A stretch of DNA of 64,000 nt, taken from Caldifarciminota bacterium. GTDB lineage: Bacteria; Hydrothermota; Tepidihabitantia; SM23-42. The notes under the pieces are model-generated. The model had not been told where the DNA came from and made no database searches. It saw nothing but the letters and a program-made list of their open reading frames with translations. Below, in pieces: positions 35,018 through 43,972 of this stretch. Numbering within the stretch: the first letter of the stretch is position 1; each line of letters opens with the position of its first letter. The DNA is taken from positions 2,475,244 to 2,539,243 of the forward strand of contig CP070686.1 in assembly GCA_020353055.1 (NCBI GenBank), written 5' to 3'. The position numbers were made by a program, and so were the translations under genes.

Positions 35018-35820
35018 ATCCATATTATCCAATCCCGGTCAAGATAAAGAAAATAATCCCCGAAACGCCGAACATTACTACTTTCATATTGGATGGCAAG
35101 CCGATCGATTTCGAGGCTGGTCAGTTTGCTGAGTTAACCATTCCAAACATCGGTGAAGCACCTTTCACGCCTTCCTCATCACCTTACGATGATGATATGG
35201 AATTCACTATAATGAAGGTCGGGCGCGTTACCGACGCACTATTCAATATGAAGGAGGGTGATCTTGTCGGAGTCAGGGGTCCTTTCGGGAAGCCTTATCC
35301 GCTGCAGAATTTCAAGGGTAAGGAAATATTCATTGTAGGTGGTGGCGTTGGTTTTGCTCCATTGCGATCGCTATTTCTGGCATTGCTGCACGATCTGAAA
35401 AGTTATAAGAAGATCTACATACGTTACGGTGCGAGGACACCGCAGGATTTAGTCTACAAACGCCTAATACCCGAATGGCAGAAGATTGACCGTGTCGATT
35501 TGCTATTAACCGTCGATGTTGGTGATGAATCGTGGCAGGGGCGAGTCGGCGTGGTGACTGTCATCCTCGACAAGGTCCCTGTGGATGTCAAAAGTTCGCC
35601 TACCGTCGTCTGCGGACCGCCACTCATGATGAAATTCTCAACCCAGAGGCTGGTGGAAGCTGGTTTCAAACACGAGAATATATATCTATCAATGGAGAAG
35701 AATATGTCCTGTGGTTTGGGCAAGTGTAATCACTGTCGCGTCGGGAGATTCTATGTTTGTAAGGACGGTCCGGTTCTTACATGGGAAGAAGTGAAGGATA
35801 TCGAGGAGCCGTTTCTATGA
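35005..35820 (+). CDS. FAD/NAD(P)-binding diaphorase subunit, HydG/AsrB-like
   Basis: A 271-residue ferredoxin-NADP reductase-like protein of the sulfhydrogenase gamma/AsrB family. It has an FAD-binding barrel (about 1-95, ending GVRGPFGKPYPL), an NAD(P)-binding domain (IFIVGGGVGFAPLRS, then VVCGPPLMM), and a C-terminal [2Fe-2S] motif from residue 234 (CGLGKCNHC ... C). It should exchange electrons with NAD(P)H. Its place at the head of a membrane-bound hydrogenase operon implies a soluble NAD(P)H-linked arm on that hydrogenase. The stop overlaps the next ATG (ATGA). Confidence 0.9.
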   Translation: MERINPYYPIPVKIKKIIPETPNITTFILDGKPIDFEAGQFAELTIPNIGEAPFTPSSSPYDDDMEFTIMKVGRVTDALFNMKEGDLVGVRGPFGKPYPLQNFKGKEIFIVGGGVGFAPLRSLFLALLHDLKSYKKIYIRYGARTPQDLVYKRLIPEWQKIDRVDLLLTVDVGDESWQGRVGVVTVILDKVPVDVKSSPTVVCGPPLMMKFSTQRLVEAGFKHENIYLSMEKNMSCGLGKCNHCRVGRFYVCKDGPVLTWEEVKDIEEPFL

Positions 35821-37391
35821 AGAATATTGATCCTAAGACGATAACTATCAAGCGGGCACTTTGTCCATTTTGTAGTTTTGGCTGCGAATTCGGCATAATA
35901 TTTAACGATTTTGGAATAAAGGGTGTCGAGTACGTTAAGGATGGAAATAGTAATGGAAGACTCTGTCCCAGGGGAAGTGCTGCGGCGATGTATCTGGACC
36001 ATCCACGTCGATCAACAATGCCTCTGAAAAGTGGTAAAGCTGTTGTTTGGTCAAAAATGGCCAAGGAACTGCGTAAGGTGGTTGGTAGCCCGAAGAGCGT
36101 TGCGGTAACATTTGACCGGAATGTCACACCTGAGGAGTACGCTGCGATCGTTGGCTTCTGCGACAGTGTGGGTATCGGATATACTGCATCAACGTATTTT
36201 GAGCCCGAACACAACCTGCGTCCATTCTTGGAAAAGCCTTTTGCGCCAGCCGATCTTGATAAGGCAAAGATCGCATTTGTGCTGGGTGATATATTCAATC
36301 AGGCACCGATGTCATCGCGTGCTATTATTGAATGGAAGATGAAGGATAAGAAGAATGAACTCATTGCTATCGATTCTTTGAATACCCACACCGCTGGTTT
36401 CGCAAGTCAGTTTCTGAGAGTGAATATCGGTACCGAACCCTTATTGCTTTTGGCTCTGGCGCAGGAAAATTTGGATGGTGTCGATATTGCCAAGGTTACG
36501 GGGATTGATGCAAGGGTAGTGAAGGAATTATCTAACAAGATCAAAAATAGTAGTAAGGGTGTTATTTTTGCTTCTTTACCGTTCGGGCACACATATGACC
36601 CGGGACTGTATGCGGAAAGTCTTGATCGAATGCATGAATTCAGTGGTATGAAGGTCGTACCATTCGTGGAGTTCGCGGGTTATGAAGGCAGTCAGCCCTT
36701 TGTATCTATCATGGAGATGGTGAAGAGAAAGAAGATCAAGAATTTGATCAACTTTGGTGAACTTTTTCCGTTCTACTATCCGCAATTGGCAGGTAGTTTG
36801 AAAGGACTGAATATCTACGCGACGTCAACGTTGAAACACACCGACCACACTCTGCTTCCCGTGCCACTCAGTCTAGAAAAAGAAGGTACCGTCGTCACAA
36901 CATTCGGAAAAAGGAAATTAACAGGTAATATCGAACCTCCCAGTGGTGCAAAATCTGTAGAGGCAATATTGTCGATGTTATCCAGCGGATCAAGCACAGG
37001 CAAAATGCCGCATGCCGTTGAGAAGAAAATAGATGTTAAGGAACGGGCGCGCAGAATTGCTGAGATAACTGAGACAAAGAAGAAATCATTCAAGTTAGTC
37101 GGCGAGAAAGTAGCCTATAATTTCCTGGGTTTTTTGGAAGGAGAAATCCTGAAGATTAATCCGTACGATGCTACGGAACTGGGTATCGGTGCTGATGATA
37201 TTGTTACGATTAAGTCGAAATACGACGCTGCAGATCTACCGGTGAGAATAACCGAAGACGTTGACCAGGGATTACTGGCGGCACCGGCCGAAACTCCAGC
37301 TGTACGTGGTCTTTTTGAGTATGAAATCGATAGTGAACTCCAGGCAGTCAATTTTATTCCAACCGAGGTGAAAATATGCAGAAAAGGATAG
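35817..37391 (+). CDS. Molybdopterin oxidoreductase-like (FdhA/NuoG-type) subunit, probably non-catalytic
   Basis: A 524-residue protein starting at ATG 35817, which overlaps the preceding stop. An N-terminal [4Fe-4S] motif (Cys16, 19, 23, 50) leads into a truncated molybdopterin-oxidoreductase fold and a C-terminal aspartate-decarboxylase-like domain (NPYDATELGIGADDIVTIKS). Formate dehydrogenases have a Cys or Sec molybdenum ligand near residue 140; here that region (TASTYFEPEHNLRPF) has none, and the protein is about 150 residues shorter. It probably works as an electron-transfer scaffold, as in NuoG, rather than as a formate dehydrogenase. The HydB/HydG/FdhA/HydN gene order recalls archaeal formate-NAD(P)H modules. 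Confidence 0.75.
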   Translation: MKNIDPKTITIKRALCPFCSFGCEFGIIFNDFGIKGVEYVKDGNSNGRLCPRGSAAAMYLDHPRRSTMPLKSGKAVVWSKMAKELRKVVGSPKSVAVTFDRNVTPEEYAAIVGFCDSVGIGYTASTYFEPEHNLRPFLEKPFAPADLDKAKIAFVLGDIFNQAPMSSRAIIEWKMKDKKNELIAIDSLNTHTAGFASQFLRVNIGTEPLLLLALAQENLDGVDIAKVTGIDARVVKELSNKIKNSSKGVIFASLPFGHTYDPGLYAESLDRMHEFSGMKVVPFVEFAGYEGSQPFVSIMEMVKRKKIKNLINFGELFPFYYPQLAGSLKGLNIYATSTLKHTDHTLLPVPLSLEKEGTVVTTFGKRKLTGNIEPPSGAKSVEAILSMLSSGSSTGKMPHAVEKKIDVKERARRIAEITETKKKSFKLVGEKVAYNFLGFLEGEILKINPYDATELGIGADDIVTIKSKYDAADLPVRITEDVDQGLLAAPAETPAVRGLFEYEIDSELQAVNFIPTEVKICRKG

Positions 37392-37846
37392 TGCTGGACC
37401 TTGATTTGTGTTGTGGATGTCGGTCCTGTGAGGCAGCCTGTAAGGCAGCATTCAAAGGTGAAGCGCGAATTCGGCACGGAGATATTGCTGGAGTTGCTTA
37501 CCTGCCGCTTGCATGCAAGCACTGCAAACAGCCGCTCTGTCTTGCATCTTGCCCTGTCGAGGCAATTACGAAGGACGATAATACTGGACTTGTTACCCGC
37601 TCGGCAATGGTCTGCATAGGATGCAAGAGCTGTGCTTTTGCCTGCCCGTTTGGTGTCATAGATGCGCCTTTGGTCAGACACATTTCGCAAAAATGTAGCT
37701 TGTGCGCTGACCGTGATGAAGGCCCGAGATGTGTTGCCGCTTGTTCGTCCGGCGCCCTGCAGTGGCTATCTGATGAGGAAATCGAGCAACATGAGGTTGG
37801 CATGAGAATGGTATCGAAGGATCTATTTTTCAGGAGAAAGGCATGA
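37376..37846 (+). CDS. Four-cluster ferredoxin subunit, HydN/HycB-like
   Basis: A 156-residue polyferredoxin. It contains four [4Fe-4S] motifs: CCGCRSCEAAC, CKHCKQPLCLASCP, CIGCKSCAFACPFG, and CSLCADRDEGPRCVAAC. Proteins of this type link formate dehydrogenase or diaphorase modules to hydrogenases. The ATG is preceded by GAGGTG and overlaps the previous gene by 16 bp. The stop overlaps the next ATG. Confidence 0.9.
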   Translation: MQKRIVLDLDLCCGCRSCEAACKAAFKGEARIRHGDIAGVAYLPLACKHCKQPLCLASCPVEAITKDDNTGLVTRSAMVCIGCKSCAFACPFGVIDAPLVRHISQKCSLCADRDEGPRCVAACSSGALQWLSDEEIEQHEVGMRMVSKDLFFRRKA

Positions 37847-38763
37847 GTGTAGTCAGAGTACTTTTTTCATATCTTATATTTCCAGGTTTTGTTTTTACTG
37901 CGGTGATCGGTTTATTTCTCACCTGGATTGACCGTAAGGTTACGGCGCGCATTCATTGGCGCGTAGGTCCACCATGGTATCAGCCATATGCTGATTTTCT
38001 TAAACTGCTCCTCAAGGAAACCATAATACCCGAAGGAAGCTCGAAGATACTATTTCTGCTCGGCCCGGTTCTCGGACTTGTGGCGATGACTATTCTCGCA
38101 GTGATGCTTTTTTCCATGAACATGAATCCGAGCGGTACTTTTGTCGGCGATTTGATTGTCATTGTGTACTTGCTTGCGCTGCCTCCGCTTGGTCTAATGA
38201 TCGGCGGATCCGCTTCAAAGAATCCTCTGGCGAGCGTCGGGGTGTCTCGGGAAATGACTCAATACTTTGCCTATGAGTTGCCTTTTTTGATTGCAATCGC
38301 CACCATTATCCTGAAGGCCGGGGGAAGTATCAGATTCGGCGATATCATTCTGGCACAGCAAGCTAATGGGCCATTCCTCTATTCCATTTCCGGCGTCATA
38401 GGAGCGATTGTAATCCTATTGTCAACGCAGGCGAAACTTGGTTTCGTGCCCTTTGATATTCCAGAAGCAGAACAGGAAATAATGGCTGGTGTTTATATCG
38501 AATATTCAGGCGTGGCTCTCGCTATGTACCGCGTTGTACGAGGCATGATGTTGTTTATTCTACCTCTATTTCTTATTTCAGTGCTGTGGGGAGGTTTTGG
38601 TGATTGGTGGGCGATACTTAAATTCCTGCTAATTGTTGTTCTCATAATACTCATAAAGAATACTAATCCGAGGATACGTATCGACCAATCACTCAGATTT
38701 TTCTGGCTCGGGATAGGTGTTCTGTCTATCATCGGATTAGTTTTAGCAGTTTACGGTTTGTAA
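37843..38763 (+). CDS. mbhM: Membrane subunit of group 4 hydrogenase, NuoH/MbhM-like
   Basis: A 306-residue membrane protein of the NuoH/EchB/MbhM family with about eight transmembrane helices. The conserved loops are ERK-like WIDRKVTARIHWRVGP, VGVSREMTQYFAYELP and VPFDIPEAEQEIMAGVYIEYSG. It anchors the hydrogenase and couples it to ion translocation. It marks the change from the soluble diaphorase module to the membrane hydrogenase in the operon. Confidence 0.93.
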   Translation: MSVVRVLFSYLIFPGFVFTAVIGLFLTWIDRKVTARIHWRVGPPWYQPYADFLKLLLKETIIPEGSSKILFLLGPVLGLVAMTILAVMLFSMNMNPSGTFVGDLIVIVYLLALPPLGLMIGGSASKNPLASVGVSREMTQYFAYELPFLIAIATIILKAGGSIRFGDIILAQQANGPFLYSISGVIGAIVILLSTQAKLGFVPFDIPEAEQEIMAGVYIEYSGVALAMYRVVRGMMLFILPLFLISVLWGGFGDWWAILKFLLIVVLIILIKNTNPRIRIDQSLRFFWLGIGVLSIIGLVLAVYGL

Positions 38764-38774
38764 AGGAGAATGAT

Positions 38775-39191
38775 ATGGCGAATGCGAAACTTTGGGGACT
38801 GAAAAAATCTCCCTGGGTATTTCACGTGGCTGCGGCTTCATGCAATAATTGCGACATTGAGATATTGGATGTTTTAACACCGCGTTGGGATGTCGAAAGG
38901 TTTGGAATAGTATTGGTTGGTTCACCCAGACATGCCGATGCCTTGCTTGTGACGGGTGTTCTTAATCGCAAATCGCTGTCCCGGGTGCTGCGTGTATATG
39001 AACAGACTCCCAAACCGTGCCTGGTTATCGGTGTCGGCACATGCACGTGTGACAATCACATGTTTGCACCATCATACAACGTTGTGGGTCCTTATGACAA
39101 GCATATTCCAATGGATGTCTATATTCCTGGGTGTCCTCCTAAGCCCGAGGCGATCATTAGTGGTGTTGTAAAGGCATTAAAGAGGTTATGA
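38775..39191 (+). CDS. mbhJ: [NiFe]-hydrogenase small subunit, NuoB/MbhJ-like
   Basis: A 138-residue NuoB-type subunit with a single proximal [4Fe-4S] cluster, ligated by Cys23 and Cys26 (SCNNCD), a Cys of GTCTCDN and the Cys of PGCPPKPE. It passes electrons directly to the nickel site. Its small size, without a twin-arginine signal, is typical of group 4 cytoplasmic-facing hydrogenases. The stop overlaps the next gene's ATG. Confidence 0.94.
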   Translation: MANAKLWGLKKSPWVFHVAAASCNNCDIEILDVLTPRWDVERFGIVLVGSPRHADALLVTGVLNRKSLSRVLRVYEQTPKPCLVIGVGTCTCDNHMFAPSYNVVGPYDKHIPMDVYIPGCPPKPEAIISGVVKALKRL

Positions 39192-39676
39192 TGAAAAAAG
39201 AATATTCGCAGGCAGTACTCGATGAAATCGGTGCAAAATTCCCGCGTGCATCGGTGAAGATTCACGCACCACGTCGCACCTACGTAAGCGTGCCCAGAGA
39301 TGACGTATACGAATTTGCCAAATTTCTGTTCGAAGAAAAGAAATGCAGGTTGTCAATTGCGACCGGTATTGATAAGCGCGATGGAATAGAGATACTTTAT
39401 CATTTCTCACACGATCCGAGTGGCACGTACTACAACATCAAGACATTGGTGCCGAAAGACGATTTGAAGATAAGGAGTCTGGCTGATTTTCTGCCGGCCG
39501 CCAACTGGATTGAACGGGAGATACATGAACTGCTAGGTGTTGATTTCACGGGTCACCCGAACCTCGTCCCTCTGTTGACGGCGGAGACCTGGCCTGCTGA
39601 TCTTTATCCATTAAGGCGTGACTATGCGGATGAACACAAGGAACTCAAAATCGAAAAAACCAAGGAGGACCATTGA
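39188..39676 (+). CDS. mbhK: NuoC/MbhK-like 30-kDa subunit
   Basis: A 162-residue subunit of the complex I 30-kDa family. The conserved C-terminal block WIEREIHELLGVDFTGHPNL and the final LYPLRRDY segment are present. It packs against the large subunit and has no cofactor. It is fused to the large subunit in some hydrogenases (HycE) but separate here. The TGA overlaps the TTG start of the large subunit. Confidence 0.92.
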   Translation: MMKKEYSQAVLDEIGAKFPRASVKIHAPRRTYVSVPRDDVYEFAKFLFEEKKCRLSIATGIDKRDGIEILYHFSHDPSGTYYNIKTLVPKDDLKIRSLADFLPAANWIEREIHELLGVDFTGHPNLVPLLTAETWPADLYPLRRDYADEHKELKIEKTKEDH

Positions 39677-40848
39677 AGAGAATAGTACCGATTGGTCCTT
39701 ACCACCCACTTCAAGAGGAACCCGAATTCTTCAAACTCATCGTTGAAGGAGAAAAGGTTGTCGACCTCGAAATCAACATCGGCTACAATCATCGGGGGCA
39801 CGAATTTATTGCGCAAAAGATGACCTATGACCAGGTTCCTTTTTTAGTAGAGAGAATATGCGGTATCTGCTCTGATTCTCACCCTTATGCCTATGTTATG
39901 GCGGTTGAGGATGCAGCTCATATTGAAGCGCCGCCGCGTGCCCAGTATATCAGAACGATTATCGGTGAGTTAGAGCGTATTCACTCTCACTATTTATGGG
40001 TTGGTCTTGCCGGACATTTCATAGGCTATAATACGGTATGGATGTGGGTCTGGCGCTATCGTGAGCCGCTGCTTGATATTTTTGAATTGATTATGGGTAA
40101 TCGTAACCATTATGCGATCAATAAGATCGGCGGTGCACGCCGTGATATACTCCCCGAGCATTATGGAACGATCGAGAAGTATTTGGACCTGGTGGAGAAA
40201 AAAACCACCATGTTCACAAAAGCAGTACTCGATGATCCGGTCATCCGTGCACGGCTCGAGAATGTTGGAATCCTTACCAAGGAAGATGCAATTGGTTTTG
40301 GGGTTCTCGGTCCCACGGCACGTGGCTCTGGTTATGCGATCGATGTACGAAAGGATGATCCTTACGATGCATACGACAAAGTTGACTGGGACATGATCGT
40401 TTTTGACGAGGGGGATATTCTCGCCAAGGCAAAGGTGCGACTGTTGGAGTGCTACGAATCGATAAAGATCGTTAGGCAATGCCTTAGAGATATGCCTGAT
40501 GGTCCGATCGAGACCAGGGTGGATGAGATTCCTCCCGGTGAGGGTATCGGCAGGCATGAAGCGCCGCGTGGGGAAGTCTTCCACTACGTGCGCTCCGACG
40601 GCTCGAACATGCCGGCCAGACATAAAATAAGGGCGCCCAGCTTTATGAACATACCATCTAACGTGGTCGCGGTCAGGGGTTATTCGATTGCTGACGCCGC
40701 ATTGGTTCTTGCTGCCGTTGACCCGTGCTACTGTTGCACAGAGCGTACGGTTGTTTTAGAAAATGGAAAGAAAAAACTGACAGGGCATGATTTACTACGA
40801 CTTTCGCGACAAAAGACCGAAGCAATAAGAAGGAGATATCGACGATGA
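39673..40848 (+). CDS. mbhL: Group 4 [NiFe]-hydrogenase large subunit
   Basis: A 391-residue catalytic subunit. Nickel ligands are complete: Cys63 and Cys66 (RICGIC) and Cys352 and Cys355 (DPCYCC); HRGHE (40-44) is also conserved. It is therefore a hydrogenase and not NuoD. After CCTER there is a 33-residue tail, which fits cleavage after Arg358 by the HycI-like protease at 33380, as known for HycE. The start is TTG 39673, preceded by AAGGAGG and overlapping the previous stop. Hyp proteins at 18-23 kb would build its metal centre. Confidence 0.95.
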   Translation: MKRIVPIGPYHPLQEEPEFFKLIVEGEKVVDLEINIGYNHRGHEFIAQKMTYDQVPFLVERICGICSDSHPYAYVMAVEDAAHIEAPPRAQYIRTIIGELERIHSHYLWVGLAGHFIGYNTVWMWVWRYREPLLDIFELIMGNRNHYAINKIGGARRDILPEHYGTIEKYLDLVEKKTTMFTKAVLDDPVIRARLENVGILTKEDAIGFGVLGPTARGSGYAIDVRKDDPYDAYDKVDWDMIVFDEGDILAKAKVRLLECYESIKIVRQCLRDMPDGPIETRVDEIPPGEGIGRHEAPRGEVFHYVRSDGSNMPARHKIRAPSFMNIPSNVVAVRGYSIADAALVLAAVDPCYCCTERTVVLENGKKKLTGHDLLRLSRQKTEAIRRRYRR

Positions 40849-42053
40849 TTGGATTTGATTTTTTCGTTGATCATTATGGTATTTTCCTGAGTGCCATATT
40901 TGTTTTTATTGGTCTCATGTCTCTGATATACGGTCTTGCCACGAACCGAGAAAAAGGACATCGCCTCGAATTCTATTTTATGCTTTTGTTCATTGTTGGA
41001 TCCGGTGTTGGTGTCGCGCTATCATACAATCTCTTGTTGATGTACATACTCTGGGAGATCTCGACATTTGCGGTATGGAGAGCAGTCGCCTATTATCGAG
41101 GAGACGGCGAGATATCCGCTGGTAGTCTTACGTTTCTTGTCAATTTTGCGGCTGCGACGCTGATGCTAATCGGATTTTCGGTTCTGTATATAGACAACGG
41201 CACTTTTAATTTGTCAGGTATCAGCGTCGTAAATGATACGGCAGCGATATTGATATTGATAGGCATACTGACCAAATCAGTTACGATCCCTCTTCACATA
41301 TGGCTGGCACCTGCATACAATGCCATACCTTCGGCGATCGGAGCTTGTCTGGCGGGTATAGCAGAGAATCTCGGTGCAATCCTGTTCCTTCGCCTTTTTA
41401 CGATGGGTAATTACGCAGCCCCTGGTTTCTTTAACACTGTTGCGTGGATTGCGATCATATCCAGTATAATCGGAGGGGGTGTTGCTCTGCGTGTGAACAA
41501 ACTCCGGAGTCTTCTGGCGTTTTCGACAATCAGTCAGCTCGGATTTGTGATGCTCGCATTCGCCGTAGGAGGAACCTACGGGATTCTTGGCGGTGTTCTT
41601 TATATCGCTGCGCACGCCCTGGCAAAATCCGGATTATTTTATGGCGTCGGTGTTATTGAAGATGCGACGGGTGAAGATGATATGCGGAATGTTGCCTGTC
41701 TACTAAGATTATCGCCGGTCCTTGGAGTATCAATGGCGATGTTGGTGGGTTCGATCATCGGATTCTTTCCAATGATAGGGTTCTTTTCGAAATTGACAGT
41801 GGTGATCGGGGCGGTTGAAAAGACTGCATATTTTGGCATCGGAGCAATAGTTGCGGCGATTTTCACGCTTCTTTACAACACTAGATTCTACCACGAGCTC
41901 TTCTTTGGAGATAGGTGCGATATCTATAAATTACGCGCTAAACGTCCGAGTTATGCAGGTGTAGCGGTAGCCCTTATCCTTGCCATGGTTTCATTGCTAC
42001 TTGGTATATTCTTTTATCAGCCAGTGCAATATCTGACCACAGGGGGAATGTAG
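40845..42053 (+). CDS. Antiporter-like membrane subunit 1 (NuoL/M/N family)
   Basis: A 402-residue protein with about 12 transmembrane helices of the proton-conducting transporter family. The TM5 glutamate (YILWEISTF) and the lysines of ILTKSVTIPLHIWL and HALAKSGLF are retained, so it should be able to move ions. It lies directly after the large subunit with an ATGA overlap. It lacks the C-terminal lateral helix of NuoL. Confidence 0.9.
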   Translation: MIGFDFFVDHYGIFLSAIFVFIGLMSLIYGLATNREKGHRLEFYFMLLFIVGSGVGVALSYNLLLMYILWEISTFAVWRAVAYYRGDGEISAGSLTFLVNFAAATLMLIGFSVLYIDNGTFNLSGISVVNDTAAILILIGILTKSVTIPLHIWLAPAYNAIPSAIGACLAGIAENLGAILFLRLFTMGNYAAPGFFNTVAWIAIISSIIGGGVALRVNKLRSLLAFSTISQLGFVMLAFAVGGTYGILGGVLYIAAHALAKSGLFYGVGVIEDATGEDDMRNVACLLRLSPVLGVSMAMLVGSIIGFFPMIGFFSKLTVVIGAVEKTAYFGIGAIVAAIFTLLYNTRFYHELFFGDRCDIYKLRAKRPSYAGVAVALILAMVSLLLGIFFYQPVQYLTTGGM

Positions 42054-42055
42054 AA

Positions 42056-43960
42056 ATGAATGAGATATATTATGTCATAGTTGCGCCAATATTTTTTGGC
42101 CTGCTCGGTTTTGTCATCAATCGTCTTCGAACTGAATTCGACCTTGTGGCATTTCTGCTAACGCTCTTTTATGCAATAAAAATCTTTATCGCGACGCGGA
42201 CGCAAATTATATCATACAATGTTGCTTCGGTGATCGGTATTGACTTCAGATTCTACGCCGATAGCCTGGCCGGATTTATAGTTCTTTTCAACGCCATTTT
42301 TGCCATTCTGATATGGCTTTATTCCTTAAGGTCGATGTCTAAAATGCCGCGTGAGAGAGCATATTATTTGTACGTTGCCCTTACCCTATCTGCGGCGAAT
42401 GGTGTTGTTCTCAGCGGTAATATGATATTTCTACTACTATTCTGGAACGTTCTCGTATTCTCGCTATACGGTATGCTACAGGTGGGGAAGGTGTATAGTT
42501 CACCTGCCGCACGCAAGGCAATAACGATCATCGGTGTTTCTGATTACTTGATGATGCTTGGTATTGTCATATTTTTGGTCAAAACCGGTAACTTGAATTT
42601 CCCCCTGGAGACGACGATCCTATTCACCGATGCCTGGTTGGTTGTATCGTATGTGATGATCCTTGCCGGTGTATTGGCGAAGCTCGGTACAGTTCCATTG
42701 CACACGTGGATTCCTGAGGCCGCGAAGGTCGTTCCGGCGTCGACACTAGCATTCATCCCAGGTAGTCTGGACAAACTTCTTGGTTTTTATCTACTGATGA
42801 GGATTTCCTATCACATTTTTGATATTACTGCTTATATCCCGCTGCAATTGACACTGATGATTATCGGTTCGGTTACGATCATTTTCATGGCACTGATGGC
42901 ACTGTTGCAGAAGGATACACAGCGGTTACTGGCGTTCTCAACCGTATCGCAGGCAGGATACATGGTGCTTGGGGTTGGCACGGGGATACCCATAGCAATT
43001 GCCGGCGCCCTTTTCCATATGTTGAATAATGTACTCTACAAATCTGCGTTGTTCCTTTCGAGCGGTTCTGTTGAGTATAGGACGAAGACGACGGACATGG
43101 ACGCTCTCGGTGGTTTGGGTGTGAAGATGCCGCTTACACTCTTCACTTTCGTGGTCGCTGCTCTTGCGCTGTCCGGTGTACCACCATTCAATGGATTCTA
43201 TTCCAAGTGGATGATTTATCAGGGCATTATCGAGATGGGCGGCAGGATAAATATCTGGTTTATCTTCCTGATTTGTGCCATGTTTGGCAGCATTCTAACG
43301 CTTGCTTATAACCTTAAATTGATCCATTCGATATTCCTTGGGGCAAGACCGAAAGAATTGAACAAGGTTCGTGAGGCGCGTTTTGAAATGGTCGTGCCGG
43401 CGTTGTTCCTTGCCCTTGGATGTATCGCATTCGGTATTTTTGCGCAGTCTCTACCGCTGAGGTACCTTATCTTGCCGAGCCTGGGATATGAAATAGGTGA
43501 AATAGGTGAAATAGGCTTCTGGTCGCCCACACTTGCCACCGCCTTAATCATTGTGGGCATAATCATAGGAATCATTGTTTATCTCATGGGTACGGTTATG
43601 AAACCGAGGAGAACGCGTGTATTTGTCGGCGGGGAGATTATGGATGAGGAAGAAGCAAGAATAACCGGACCGAATTTCTATTCTTCCATCAATAGCGTAG
43701 AAATGCTCAGGAAGACATATGAATTTGGTGAAGGCGGAGCATTTGATTTTTATAATTACCTGCGCGGTGCAGCGGAGGGTGTAGCAATACTCTCGAGAGA
43801 TGTCATCGACCGCATAATTGCTTCTTTATACAGAGTTGTTGGACGAATTACAGGAATGATCGGGAAGCTGACTTCTTTACTACACACTGGTGAGTTATAC
43901 ACATACGTCGGGTGGATTTTCCTCGGTGGTATTGCGATTCTGCTTATTTTGGTTTTTTGA
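42056..43960 (+). CDS. Antiporter-like membrane subunit 2 (NuoL-type) with lateral helix extension
   Basis: A 634-residue NuoL/HycC/MbhI-like membrane protein. The helix-7/8 motifs (KLGTVPLHTWIPEA, HMLNNVLYKSALF) are present, but the key TM5 glutamate position reads Asn (LLFWNVLVFSLY). After about residue 500 a long hydrophilic/amphipathic extension ends in a last helix, as in the lateral arm of complex I. A 9-bp tandem repeat encodes EIGEIGEIG near residue 480. It starts 2 bp after the previous gene. Confidence 0.88.
   Translation: MNEIYYVIVAPIFFGLLGFVINRLRTEFDLVAFLLTLFYAIKIFIATRTQIISYNVASVIGIDFRFYADSLAGFIVLFNAIFAILIWLYSLRSMSKMPRERAYYLYVALTLSAANGVVLSGNMIFLLLFWNVLVFSLYGMLQVGKVYSSPAARKAITIIGVSDYLMMLGIVIFLVKTGNLNFPLETTILFTDAWLVVSYVMILAGVLAKLGTVPLHTWIPEAAKVVPASTLAFIPGSLDKLLGFYLLMRISYHIFDITAYIPLQLTLMIIGSVTIIFMALMALLQKDTQRLLAFSTVSQAGYMVLGVGTGIPIAIAGALFHMLNNVLYKSALFLSSGSVEYRTKTTDMDALGGLGVKMPLTLFTFVVAALALSGVPPFNGFYSKWMIYQGIIEMGGRINIWFIFLICAMFGSILTLAYNLKLIHSIFLGARPKELNKVREARFEMVVPALFLALGCIAFGIFAQSLPLRYLILPSLGYEIGEIGEIGFWSPTLATALIIVGIIIGIIVYLMGTVMKPRRTRVFVGGEIMDEEEARITGPNFYSSINSVEMLRKTYEFGEGGAFDFYNYLRGAAEGVAILSRDVIDRIIASLYRVVGRITGMIGKLTSLLHTGELYTYVGWIFLGGIAILLILVF
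43490..43516 (+). repeat. 9-bp tandem repeat inside the NuoL-type gene
   Basis: Three consecutive copies of GAAATAGGT (the last ends in C) encode Glu-Ile-Gly three times. The unit is a multiple of three, so changes in copy number would keep the frame. Confidence 0.8.
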
Positions 43961-43972
43961 CGGGAGGCGTGA

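Noticed and set aside
39673-40848. Reading the large subunit as NuoD of complex I
   Set aside because: All four nickel-ligating cysteines are present, which NuoD lacks.
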